Shown one piece after another: positions 1 through 6,337 of a stretch of 14,655 bases of DNA. The notes beneath the pieces were generated by a model. The model ran no database searches, was not told the origin of the DNA, and saw only the letters and a program-made list of their open reading frames with translations. This stretch comes from an uncultured Actinomycetes bacterium (lineage in GTDB: Bacteria; Actinomycetota; Acidimicrobiia; Acidimicrobiales; RAAP-2): the NCBI GenBank assembly GCA_903826715.1, contig CAIKFN010000158.1, forward strand, positions 1 through 14,655, in the 5' to 3' direction. The position numbers were made by a program, and so were the translations under genes. The number at the start of each line of letters is the position of its first letter. Position 1 is the first letter of the stretch.

Positions 1-1
1 C

Positions 2-775
2 AATCCCGAGTGGCACGAAAAGTCAAAAGTTGCCTTCTTTCGTCGCGCGATTTCGTATTCAGCTAAACACGCCAAAGTCTTGCTAAGCATCAGCGACTTT
101 ACGGCTCGACAAATTGATGAATTTCTACCGGGACATGCTCCGGTTGTAGTTGCACCGCTTGGTGTTGACCTCGCTCGCTTTACTACTGATGCTTCAAACG
201 ATCGCTTGCTGTTTGAGCAACATGGTCTACGAAGTGACGTACCCTATGTCTTCTTTCTCGGGACAATGGAACCTAGAAAAGGTCTCGACGTTCTACTTCG
301 TTCATTCGCTGAACTTGCTGCACAGGACCAAGAGGTTGAACTTTGGCTGGCTGGCCAGTCTGGATGGGGTCTGAAAGACCTGGAAGCACAACTAGCTGCG
401 CATCCTGCATCAGGGCGCATTAAGCAACTTGGATTTGTTGATGAAGCTGTACTTCCAGCGCTCCTGCGTCAAGCTCGCTGTGTTGCCTATCCATCTCGTG
501 GTGAGGGATTTGGGCTCCCAGTACTTGAGGCGCTTGCTTGTGGAGCATCAGTAGTGACAAGTCGTGGCACGGTTATGGAAGAAATTGCAGGGCCAGCAGC
601 ACAGTTAATACCAATTGGAGACAGCGCTGCTCTCACTCAAATCTTGAGTGAAGTGGTTACCAGCAATGATGAACTTCGCGCTCAGCGATCGCTCAAAGCT
701 AGAGAGCGTGCACAAACCTTCACGTGGGAGCGTTCTTTGCGCCAGCACCTAACCGCATACGACCAGGCTAAATAA
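2..775 (+). CDS. GT4-family (GT-B fold) glycosyltransferase, 5'-truncated by window edge
   Basis: This is the C-terminal part of a retaining glycosyltransferase of the GT4 type, which moves a sugar from a nucleotide sugar to a surface glycan or lipid precursor in the cytoplasm. The frame is open to the first base, so the true start lies left of the window. The TTG at 80 is internal, because coding sequence continues upstream of it. About 257 residues are visible. They include the inter-domain stretch ending VVVAPLGVD, the donor-domain opening FLGTMEPRKG with the conserved Arg-Lys (visible residues 92-93), and the EX7E motif in GEGFGLPVLE (Glu 168 and Glu 176 from the edge). The usual GT4 length of 350-400 means roughly 100-130 residues are missing. 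The stop TAA directly abuts the ATG of the next gene, so the two are almost certainly one operon. Mannosyl- or rhamnosyl-transferase activity is plausible from the neighbour but is not shown by the sequence. Confidence 0.93.
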   Translation, partial: NPEWHEKSKVAFFRRAISYSAKHAKVLLSISDFTARQIDEFLPGHAPVVVAPLGVDLARFTTDASNDRLLFEQHGLRSDVPYVFFLGTMEPRKGLDVLLRSFAELAAQDQEVELWLAGQSGWGLKDLEAQLAAHPASGRIKQLGFVDEAVLPALLRQARCVAYPSRGEGFGLPVLEALACGASVVTSRGTVMEEIAGPAAQLIPIGDSAALTQILSEVVTSNDELRAQRSLKARERAQTFTWERSLRQHLTAYDQAK

Positions 776-1675
776 ATGCGCGCAGTAATTACCGGCGCTG
801 ATGGTTTTGTAGGTAGACATCTTCGTTCACATCTAGAACTGCACGGCGATGAAGTACTCGGAATTGACCGTGAATGCGACGTGACTGATCTGCAAAGTAT
901 TTCTACAGTCATTTCAAGTTTTGAACCCGATGCGATTTACCATCTTGCTGCACTCACTCACGTGGGCGACTCATGGGACCGACCAGAAGAGTTCAGTAGG
1001 GTGAACGTAGAGGGCACGAGAAATATTCTCACGAGTGCAGCGTCGCTTGAGCGTCCCGCAAAAGTTCTATTCGTCAGCACAGCCGATGTCTATGGAGTGG
1101 TGACTGAATCAGATCTTCCACTGCAAGAAGACCGCGTCGCCTCACCCGCTAATCCTTATTCACAGAGCAAACTTGCAGCAGAAATGCTTTGCAAAGAGGT
1201 TGCTAGCTCGCAAGAAGTCGTCATAGCTAGGCCGTTCAATCACATTGGCCCTGGGCAGTCAACTCAATTTGTGATTCCTGCATTGATTTCTAGACTGCTC
1301 AATGCCGCCACTTCAGGAACTATGGAAATCCCCGTAGGTGACTTGTCAACTCGACGTGATTTTTGTGATGTTCGAGATGTCGTGAAGGCTTATAGGTCGC
1401 TTATAGAACACGGCAAGCGTGGAGAGGTTTACAACATCGCTTCTGGGAGCGATGTTGCGATTAAAGATATTGCTGAGCAACTTGTTTTGCTACTGGCACC
1501 GAATGTAAAACTCGTTGTTGACAAAAAACTGCTGCGGCCTATTGAGATTCCGGTAATGCGAGGTAGCTATGAAAAAATACACGCAGCGACAAACTGGAAA
1601 CCATCAATAAGTATGGAAACATCACTCAGAGACGCGATAAGCGTACTTCGAAGTATTTCTCCCAAAAATCTTTAA
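776..1675 (+). CDS. rmd: NAD(P)-dependent sugar-nucleotide reductase, GDP-4-keto-6-deoxy-D-mannose reductase (RMD)-like
   Basis: This is an extended short-chain dehydrogenase of 299 residues, the usual length for RMD. The Rossmann dinucleotide motif is TGADGFVG (Gly 7, 10, 13). The catalytic set is STADVYG (101-107) with YSQSK (Tyr128, Lys132). Two further stretches, RPFNHIGPGQ (152-161) and RRDFCDVRDV (193-202), are typical of the RMD/GDP-mannose-dehydratase branch. RMD reduces GDP-4-dehydro-6-deoxy-D-mannose to GDP-D-rhamnose in the cytoplasm. The ATG immediately follows the stop codon of the GT4 gene (TAAATG) with no clear Shine-Dalgarno sequence, which suggests translational coupling. The deoxysugar could be the donor for that transferase. 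The partner GDP-mannose 4,6-dehydratase is not in the window and may lie to the left. Other NDP-sugar epimerases or reductases remain possible. The SDR fold is near certain and the exact substrate is less so. Confidence 0.82.
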   Translation: MRAVITGADGFVGRHLRSHLELHGDEVLGIDRECDVTDLQSISTVISSFEPDAIYHLAALTHVGDSWDRPEEFSRVNVEGTRNILTSAASLERPAKVLFVSTADVYGVVTESDLPLQEDRVASPANPYSQSKLAAEMLCKEVASSQEVVIARPFNHIGPGQSTQFVIPALISRLLNAATSGTMEIPVGDLSTRRDFCDVRDVVKAYRSLIEHGKRGEVYNIASGSDVAIKDIAEQLVLLLAPNVKLVVDKKLLRPIEIPVMRGSYEKIHAATNWKPSISMETSLRDAISVLRSISPKNL

Positions 1676-1687
1676 TTATTTCTTTAG

Positions 1688-1707
1688 AACACTGTTTTTT
1701 CAGTGTT
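1688..1707 (+). terminator. Possible weak stem-loop after the GT4-RMD operon
   Basis: A perfect 7-bp inverted repeat (AACACTG, six-T loop, CAGTGTT) begins 12 bp after the RMD stop. The stem is AT-rich. The only following T-run is the five Ts at 1720-1724, 12 bp beyond the stem. It is therefore a poor match to a classical intrinsic terminator but could be a pause or end site. The 77-bp gap here separates two same-strand units. Confidence 0.35.
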
Positions 1708-1737
1708 TAGGCGACTGAATTTTTCTCCCAAGAGAAC

Positions 1738-1743
1738 TAGCCT
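1738..1743 (+). promoter_or_regulatory. Candidate -10 box (TAGCCT) for the GT2-DUF5719 unit
   Basis: A TANNNT hexamer sits nine bases before the ATG at 1753. Transcription normally starts 6-8 bases after such a box, so the mRNA would have almost no 5' leader. There is no Shine-Dalgarno sequence before the ATG, which agrees with leaderless initiation. No recognisable -35 element is seen at 17 +/- 1 bp. Confidence 0.45.
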
Positions 1744-1752
1744 TGTTATCTG

Positions 1753-4700
1753 ATGGAATCTCGTGCTCCGGCCGTCGTTGCCGTCGTTGTTACCACTGGC
1801 CCTGGACCAGGCCTTGAAGTCACACTGGCTTCACTGGTCGCTCAGGACTACGAGGAATTAAGCCTGCTCGTCATAGCGAACGGGGAGCATGACAACGTCT
1901 CTGAAAGAGTGGCTGCAGTAGCGCCAAAGGCATTTTTACGAACGCTTGACGAAAACAAGGGTTTCGGTGCTGCCTGCAATGAGGCGGCTCTGATGGTTGA
2001 TGGAGCTGCCTTTTTCTTGTTCTGCCATGATGATGTTCGCCTTGAGACGAATGCAGTTCAGATGATGGTCGAAGCAGCATTCAGAACTAATGCTGGAATA
2101 GTTACCCCAAAGGTTGTCCAGTACGAAGACCCAATGGTGTTGGTCCATGTTGGTCAAACCGCTGATCGATTCGGTGTAGTGCAAGAACGTGTTGATCTGG
2201 GTGAGATTGATCACGGACAGCAAGACCTCGAGCGTGATGTTTTTGTCGCACCTGGCGGGGTGACGTTGGTTCGCTATGACCTCTTCACAACACTTCGTGG
2301 ATTCGACCCACTCATTCCAGTTCTTGGAGAAGATTTAGATCTCTGCTGGCGGGCACAGGTTGCTGGCGCTCGTGTGGTTGTAGCTCCGAGCGCAAAAGTT
2401 GCTCACCGTCAAACAATCTCGACGGGAGAGCGTTTAATCAGTGCGGTAGGGACAAGACGTCGAAGTCGCCAAGACCTCCAACGTCGACATCAATTAATGG
2501 TGGTTGCAACTGGTTGGGGTCGAGTCTCGACACTTCTCACATTGCCGTTACTGGCAATAATGGATCTATTCGAATTCTTGCTCTCACTTATAAGTGGAGA
2601 TACAGACCGAGCTGGCGCAATTATCAGTTCATGGTTATGGCTCTTTAATAATCGAAAGCGAATTCGAGAGCGCAGACGACTACGTGGACAAGTGCAAGTG
2701 CTTTCAGATAGTGAGCTTCGACGACTGCAAGTTGGCGGTGCAAGTCGTCTAAAGCGCTTCACGACTACGTTGCTACGCGAAGGATTAGATAGAGCCCGTG
2801 GAGTACTGCCAGAAGCAGAGAATCTTCCAGAAGTCATTAGTTCGGGTGAAACTTCTGGCGTTGGCTTTGGCGCTGCATTCTCAGAAAATGAAGAGTTTGA
2901 TGAAATCTCCGAAAGTGATGAAATTTCTCTTCGGCGTAGAGCGAGTCGCGTACTCACTTCATTCCGCGCACAAGCGGTGACCATTGTTCTCGTGGGAGTT
3001 TTCTGGCTAATTGCGACAAGAAATCTTGCAGTGATGCCACTGCCACTTGTAGGTCGCTTGGCGCCGCTTGACTCATGGTGGTCAACCTGGAGACACTTCT
3101 TTGCCTCGTGGTCTCCAAACGGCGTCGGAACAGGCACACCGGGTATGCCGGGCTATGGCGTACTTGGTTTTGCCGGAACATTCGTCTTTGGACGAATGGG
3201 GATACTTCCGCGCCTCGCGCTCATATTCTCAATTCCAGTTGGAGCCATAGGAACTGCACGGCTCTTAAAAAACCGAGTTTCAAACCGTGCACGGGTTATC
3301 GCGTCAATTGCCTACTTGGCAATGCCACTTGGCTTGAACATGATTAGCCAAGGCCGAATTGACGTGCTGCTATTTACAGCTGCTGTGCCGTTCATTGTTC
3401 GACGGCTCTTTGAGCTCCTAGCAATTCCGAGTTTCAGAGATGGTGCATACCCAGCGCCAGTTCACTTCGGGCTACAAGGCTGGAGGAATAGCGAAGCAGG
3501 TCAGCGCACCGTTCTTGTGATGATTATTGCCTTAGTAAGTGCCATGATCCCAGCGACGCTGATTGCAGTTCTGGTGATTGTTGTTGGAATTGCTATTGCA
3601 AGATTTTTTGAATTAGATGAGAACGCTTCACGAGTTCGTCCGTGGAGGATGCTTCTTGCAATGCTTGGTTCGGTTGCGGTCTTCTTATTGCCACTCACAA
3701 TTAACTTTTTCTTCGCGGGTAGGCGTGCTTTAGAAATATTTGGAATTGCACGGGGGCCATGGGACGTTCCATCGTTTGGTGCACTAATTCGTGGATCCGA
3801 CGGGAACCTGGGTCTGTCATGGGCTGCATGGCTGCTGCCGGTTGCAGCGCTACTGAGCTTCTTTGTTTGCCGAGGAATCCGACGCAACATTGCGAGTAAA
3901 GCTGCATCCATTGCGACACTTTCGTTGGTACTGGCAACCCTATCGTTGCATCACTGGATGGGCACATTTGCCCCTGACGCTGATGTGCTCATTGCGCTGT
4001 ACATGGCGATGGTGGCATTGCTAATCGGACTTGGCGTTAGTGCACTAGAGAATGATCTTCGACAAGCTGGTTTTGGATGGCGACAAATCTTTGCAGGGAT
4101 ATTTGTCTCGATGCTCGTTGTGAGCACAGCACCATTTGTACTTAGTTCTTCTAGTGGTCGCTTCGACCTTCCTACAAATAGTGTCGCGCAGTCACTTAGT
4201 TCACTCGCACCAAGTAACAGTGGCGCTTACCGTGTGCTCTGGCTCGGAGATCCAACAGTGCTTCCAGTAGCTGGATGGTCAGTTGCTCCAGGTCTCGCAG
4301 CTGCGACCACAATGAACGGATTACCGACAGGGTCAACTTTGTTTACTCCACCAGACTCAGGTACTAGTGATGTCCTCTTGTCTGACGTGCAGCTGGCGCT
4401 AGAGGGGCGTACAGTGCGACTTGGTTCACTCTTAGCGACTGCAGGCATTTCGACCATTGTTGTAATGAATGCCTCATCCCCAGAGCTAGCTGGGGTGCAA
4501 ACTGTGCCGATTCGTCCGGTGCCCAATACTCTTCGCACCGCACTTCACATGCAGTCAGACTTATCACTTGAGCTGCAAACGAGTTCAGTCGAAGTGTACG
4601 CAAACTCTTTATTCACGGGACTTATTCACGCCACTAGTAATGGCTCGAATCCAGTTCCAGTAGTTGCAAATGTCGGGGTCCCAGGGCATTTGCAGATGAC

Positions 4701-5019
4701 CCCGGCAAGTAACGTGCACGTTGTTGCGGGCCTGGCGCCAGCTGGTGCATTCGCGCTCACTGTAAATGGCAAAACGGTTCCACGATCAACAGCAGTTGGC
4801 TGGGCACCGAAATACCAAGTCGGCACAGTGCAAGGTAATGAAAAAGTTGAATTAATTCTTCACCAGTTCCCTCTCAATGGTCTCTTAGCGTTGTTCACGC
4901 TTGGTCTCTGGGCGTTTGTATGGCTTGGCTTTGGATGGGTGCATCGAGTGGAGTGGCTATTTAACCGCAGACATCGTCGAGTCATAGTTCCTTCAAGCGA
5001 GACGGGTGATAATGAATAA
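1753..5019 (+). CDS. Large GT2 glycosyltransferase fused to a polytopic membrane and extracytoplasmic module
   Basis: The protein has 1088 residues. Residues about 8-230 form an inverting GT2 (GT-A fold) domain. It carries the metal/donor Asp pair in CHDDVRL (Asp93-Asp94), the acceptor-side GEDLDLCWR (192-200) with the probable base in Glu193-Asp194, and NKGFGAACN (68-76). A hydrophobic segment follows at about 256-282. Next come a basic and then acidic cytoplasmic linker (about 300-400) and roughly nine membrane segments between about 405 and 800. An extracytoplasmic region (about 800-1040) comes next, then a last membrane helix (1041-1062) and a basic cytoplasmic tail. The membrane part, with WSP..GTGTPG (453-464) and a conserved QGR (533-535), resembles actinobacterial arabinofuranosyltransferase/GT-C-like modules. 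One polypeptide may therefore join cytoplasmic transfer to a membrane step in envelope glycan assembly. The stop overlaps the next gene. Start: ATG behind a -10 box, with no nearby alternative supported. GT2 is firm. The role of the rest is inference. Confidence 0.92.
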   Translation: MESRAPAVVAVVVTTGPGPGLEVTLASLVAQDYEELSLLVIANGEHDNVSERVAAVAPKAFLRTLDENKGFGAACNEAALMVDGAAFFLFCHDDVRLETNAVQMMVEAAFRTNAGIVTPKVVQYEDPMVLVHVGQTADRFGVVQERVDLGEIDHGQQDLERDVFVAPGGVTLVRYDLFTTLRGFDPLIPVLGEDLDLCWRAQVAGARVVVAPSAKVAHRQTISTGERLISAVGTRRRSRQDLQRRHQLMVVATGWGRVSTLLTLPLLAIMDLFEFLLSLISGDTDRAGAIISSWLWLFNNRKRIRERRRLRGQVQVLSDSELRRLQVGGASRLKRFTTTLLREGLDRARGVLPEAENLPEVISSGETSGVGFGAAFSENEEFDEISESDEISLRRRASRVLTSFRAQAVTIVLVGVFWLIATRNLAVMPLPLVGRLAPLDSWWSTWRHFFASWSPNGVGTGTPGMPGYGVLGFAGTFVFGRMGILPRLALIFSIPVGAIGTARLLKNRVSNRARVIASIAYLAMPLGLNMISQGRIDVLLFTAAVPFIVRRLFELLAIPSFRDGAYPAPVHFGLQGWRNSEAGQRTVLVMIIALVSAMIPATLIAVLVIVVGIAIARFFELDENASRVRPWRMLLAMLGSVAVFLLPLTINFFFAGRRALEIFGIARGPWDVPSFGALIRGSDGNLGLSWAAWLLPVAALLSFFVCRGIRRNIASKAASIATLSLVLATLSLHHWMGTFAPDADVLIALYMAMVALLIGLGVSALENDLRQAGFGWRQIFAGIFVSMLVVSTAPFVLSSSSGRFDLPTNSVAQSLSSLAPSNSGAYRVLWLGDPTVLPVAGWSVAPGLAAATTMNGLPTGSTLFTPPDSGTSDVLLSDVQLALEGRTVRLGSLLATAGISTIVVMNASSPELAGVQTVPIRPVPNTLRTALHMQSDLSLELQTSSVEVYANSLFTGLIHATSNGSNPVPVVANVGVPGHLQMTPASNVHVVAGLAPAGAFALTVNGKTVPRSTAVGWAPKYQVGTVQGNEKVELILHQFPLNGLLALFTLGLWAFVWLGFGWVHRVEWLFNRRHRRVIVPSSETGDNE

Positions 5020-6337
5020 TCTCCGTCGACTTCCACTTGCTGCGGTCCTCGCTGCGACACTTATCTTCATGGCCGTGCTGAGCACGCTCATTGGCGGCAC
5101 CAACCCTTCGCAAATCTCATCGGGACTTCTCGTTGCTTCTGATGCTGAGTCAACGGCGCTTTACTGCTCGGGACTCACATCAAGCTCAGTGACGTTTTTT
5201 AATACAACTTCAACATCACACAATGTTTCAGTTTCGTGGACGACAGATACCGGAAGCAGTGGGAGTAGCACCACAAATCTTGCGAGCCATGACACCTGGA
5301 ACATTGCACAGTTCGGCAAGGGGAGTGTCTTTGCTGTTGCGGCTCAGATTCACGGTGGAGGTGTGGTGGGAAGTGTTGCTGGAGCAAATGGACTTCAAGG
5401 CACGTGCAACTCAGCTGGCGTGACCTCGTGGTTTGGAGCAGGTTTTGATACAACGGTTGGCTCTACTGGTGATTTAAGTATTTACAATCCCACCGCAACT
5501 GCAGCTGTATTTAACGTCTCAACGTTTACCAACAGCGGATTTAGCGCACCTGCAGCATTCCAAGGGCTGTCGGTAAACGCTCACCAACTTGTGGTTCTCA
5601 ATCTTGGAACGCAACTAGTCAACTTGACGAACATTGGTGTCCACGTAAAAGTTCTCCGCGGGTCACTTGAAATCGTAGGGATCCAGCACTCGGGTAATTC
5701 TGTCTCCTACTACCCGGGTGAAAACCAACTCAGTCAGCAGAACTGGTTTCCACTCGTGACAACAAGCAATGGAGCCAAGGCCCAGCTTCGATACGCGAAT
5801 CCAAGTTCAAACACAATTTCAGTAACTGTGAATGTCAGTTTGCCTCCTTTTAGTGTGCAGCCTCAAACTCTTACAGTGCTTCCATACAGCAGTGGGGAAA
5901 TAACAATTACCCCCAATACGGCTATTCCCGCGAATGGCTATGCATTTGTTAGCTCTAGTTCGAGCGCTCCACTGCTTACGGCTCTCGTGCTCGGAACTAC
6001 AAAAGGCCTTAATCTTTTTGCGCCGCAGGTGCCGACCAGTTCAATACTTTTGGCAGACTTCAGTGGTTCAAGGCTCGATACTGCTGAGGTGACCAATACT
6101 TCCAAGCATGACGTGACAGTTAACGTCACGTCACTTCCAAGCTCGGCCCAAGGTGCTTACGGTAGTTCACCTGCTTTCAAGATTCACCTGAAAGCAGGTG
6201 CATCAACAAAGGTGAACTTGACAAACATCGCATCAGGTGAGCTCATGAGTACGACGAAAAACGTACTCCTAGTAACCGTGGCACTGCAGACAGTTCCAGC
6301 AGGTATCAACCTGCTGAGTGCACTAAACGCTAGGTAG
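5012..6337 (+). CDS. DUF5719-like exported/anchored protein
   Basis: The product has 441 residues: a short basic N-terminus (MNNLRR), one hydrophobic helix (about 7-29) acting as uncleaved anchor or signal, then a Ser/Thr/Asn-rich, beta-strand-like ectodomain. Cys52 and Cys132 are the only two cysteines I see in the first half and may pair outside the cell. No lipobox and no C-terminal anchor are visible. The composition, the YCSG stretch near residue 51 and the position directly after the large GT2 fusion match the actinobacterial DUF5719 family, whose function is unknown. I chose ATG 5012 over the in-frame GTG two codons upstream (5006) because ATG is the stronger codon and a GGG lies 5 bases before it. 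It overlaps the upstream gene's last codons by 8 bp, implying coupled translation and perhaps a joint complex. The 3' end contains three perfect inverted repeats and overlaps ftsH by 15 bp. Confidence 0.8.
   Translation: MNNLRRLPLAAVLAATLIFMAVLSTLIGGTNPSQISSGLLVASDAESTALYCSGLTSSSVTFFNTTSTSHNVSVSWTTDTGSSGSSTTNLASHDTWNIAQFGKGSVFAVAAQIHGGGVVGSVAGANGLQGTCNSAGVTSWFGAGFDTTVGSTGDLSIYNPTATAAVFNVSTFTNSGFSAPAAFQGLSVNAHQLVVLNLGTQLVNLTNIGVHVKVLRGSLEIVGIQHSGNSVSYYPGENQLSQQNWFPLVTTSNGAKAQLRYANPSSNTISVTVNVSLPPFSVQPQTLTVLPYSSGEITITPNTAIPANGYAFVSSSSSAPLLTALVLGTTKGLNLFAPQVPTSSILLADFSGSRLDTAEVTNTSKHDVTVNVTSLPSSAQGAYGSSPAFKIHLKAGASTKVNLTNIASGELMSTTKNVLLVTVALQTVPAGINLLSALNAR
6168..6200. repeat. Perfect 12-bp inverted repeat inside the DUF5719 gene
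   Basis: The arms CACCTGCTTTCA (6168-6179) and TGAAAGCAGGTG (6189-6200) are exact reverse complements around a 9-base loop. The repeat lies within codons near the 3' end of the DUF5719-like gene. No T-run follows on either strand. On the ftsH transcript it would lie about 120-155 bases past the stop. It could be an RNA hairpin (3'-end stability or termination without a U-tract) or a dyad protein site. Confidence 0.7.
6297..6316. terminator. Perfect 8-bp hairpin just past the ftsH stop, candidate ftsH terminator
   Basis: CAGCAGGT (6297-6304), loop ATCA, ACCTGCTG (6309-6316) is a perfect stem with a four-base loop. On the minus strand it begins six bases after the ftsH stop codon, a usual place for a terminator, but no U-tract follows. 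It is also inside the coding end of the DUF5719-like gene. The structure is directly visible. The terminator role is inference. Confidence 0.45.

Noticed and set aside
80..82. TTG at 80 as start of the first gene
   Set aside because: The same frame is open and family-like (HAKVLLSISDFTARQ) back to base 2, so the gene is cut by the window edge and the TTG is internal.
2490..3137. Long minus-strand open frame (215 codons) opposite the GT2 fusion
   Set aside because: The product is rich in Ser/Arg/Pro with no family pattern, while the opposite strand has clear GT2 and membrane coding. It is a shadow frame.
4478..4495. GC-rich 6-bp hairpin CCCCAG/CTGGGG inside the GT2 fusion gene
   Set aside because: It is short, within codons, has no T-run and has no gene boundary nearby. 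It is likely chance.
4732..4741. Palindrome CTGGCGCCAG as an operator
   Set aside because: It is explained by Gly/Leu/Ala/Pro codons deep inside a coding region, with no promoter near.
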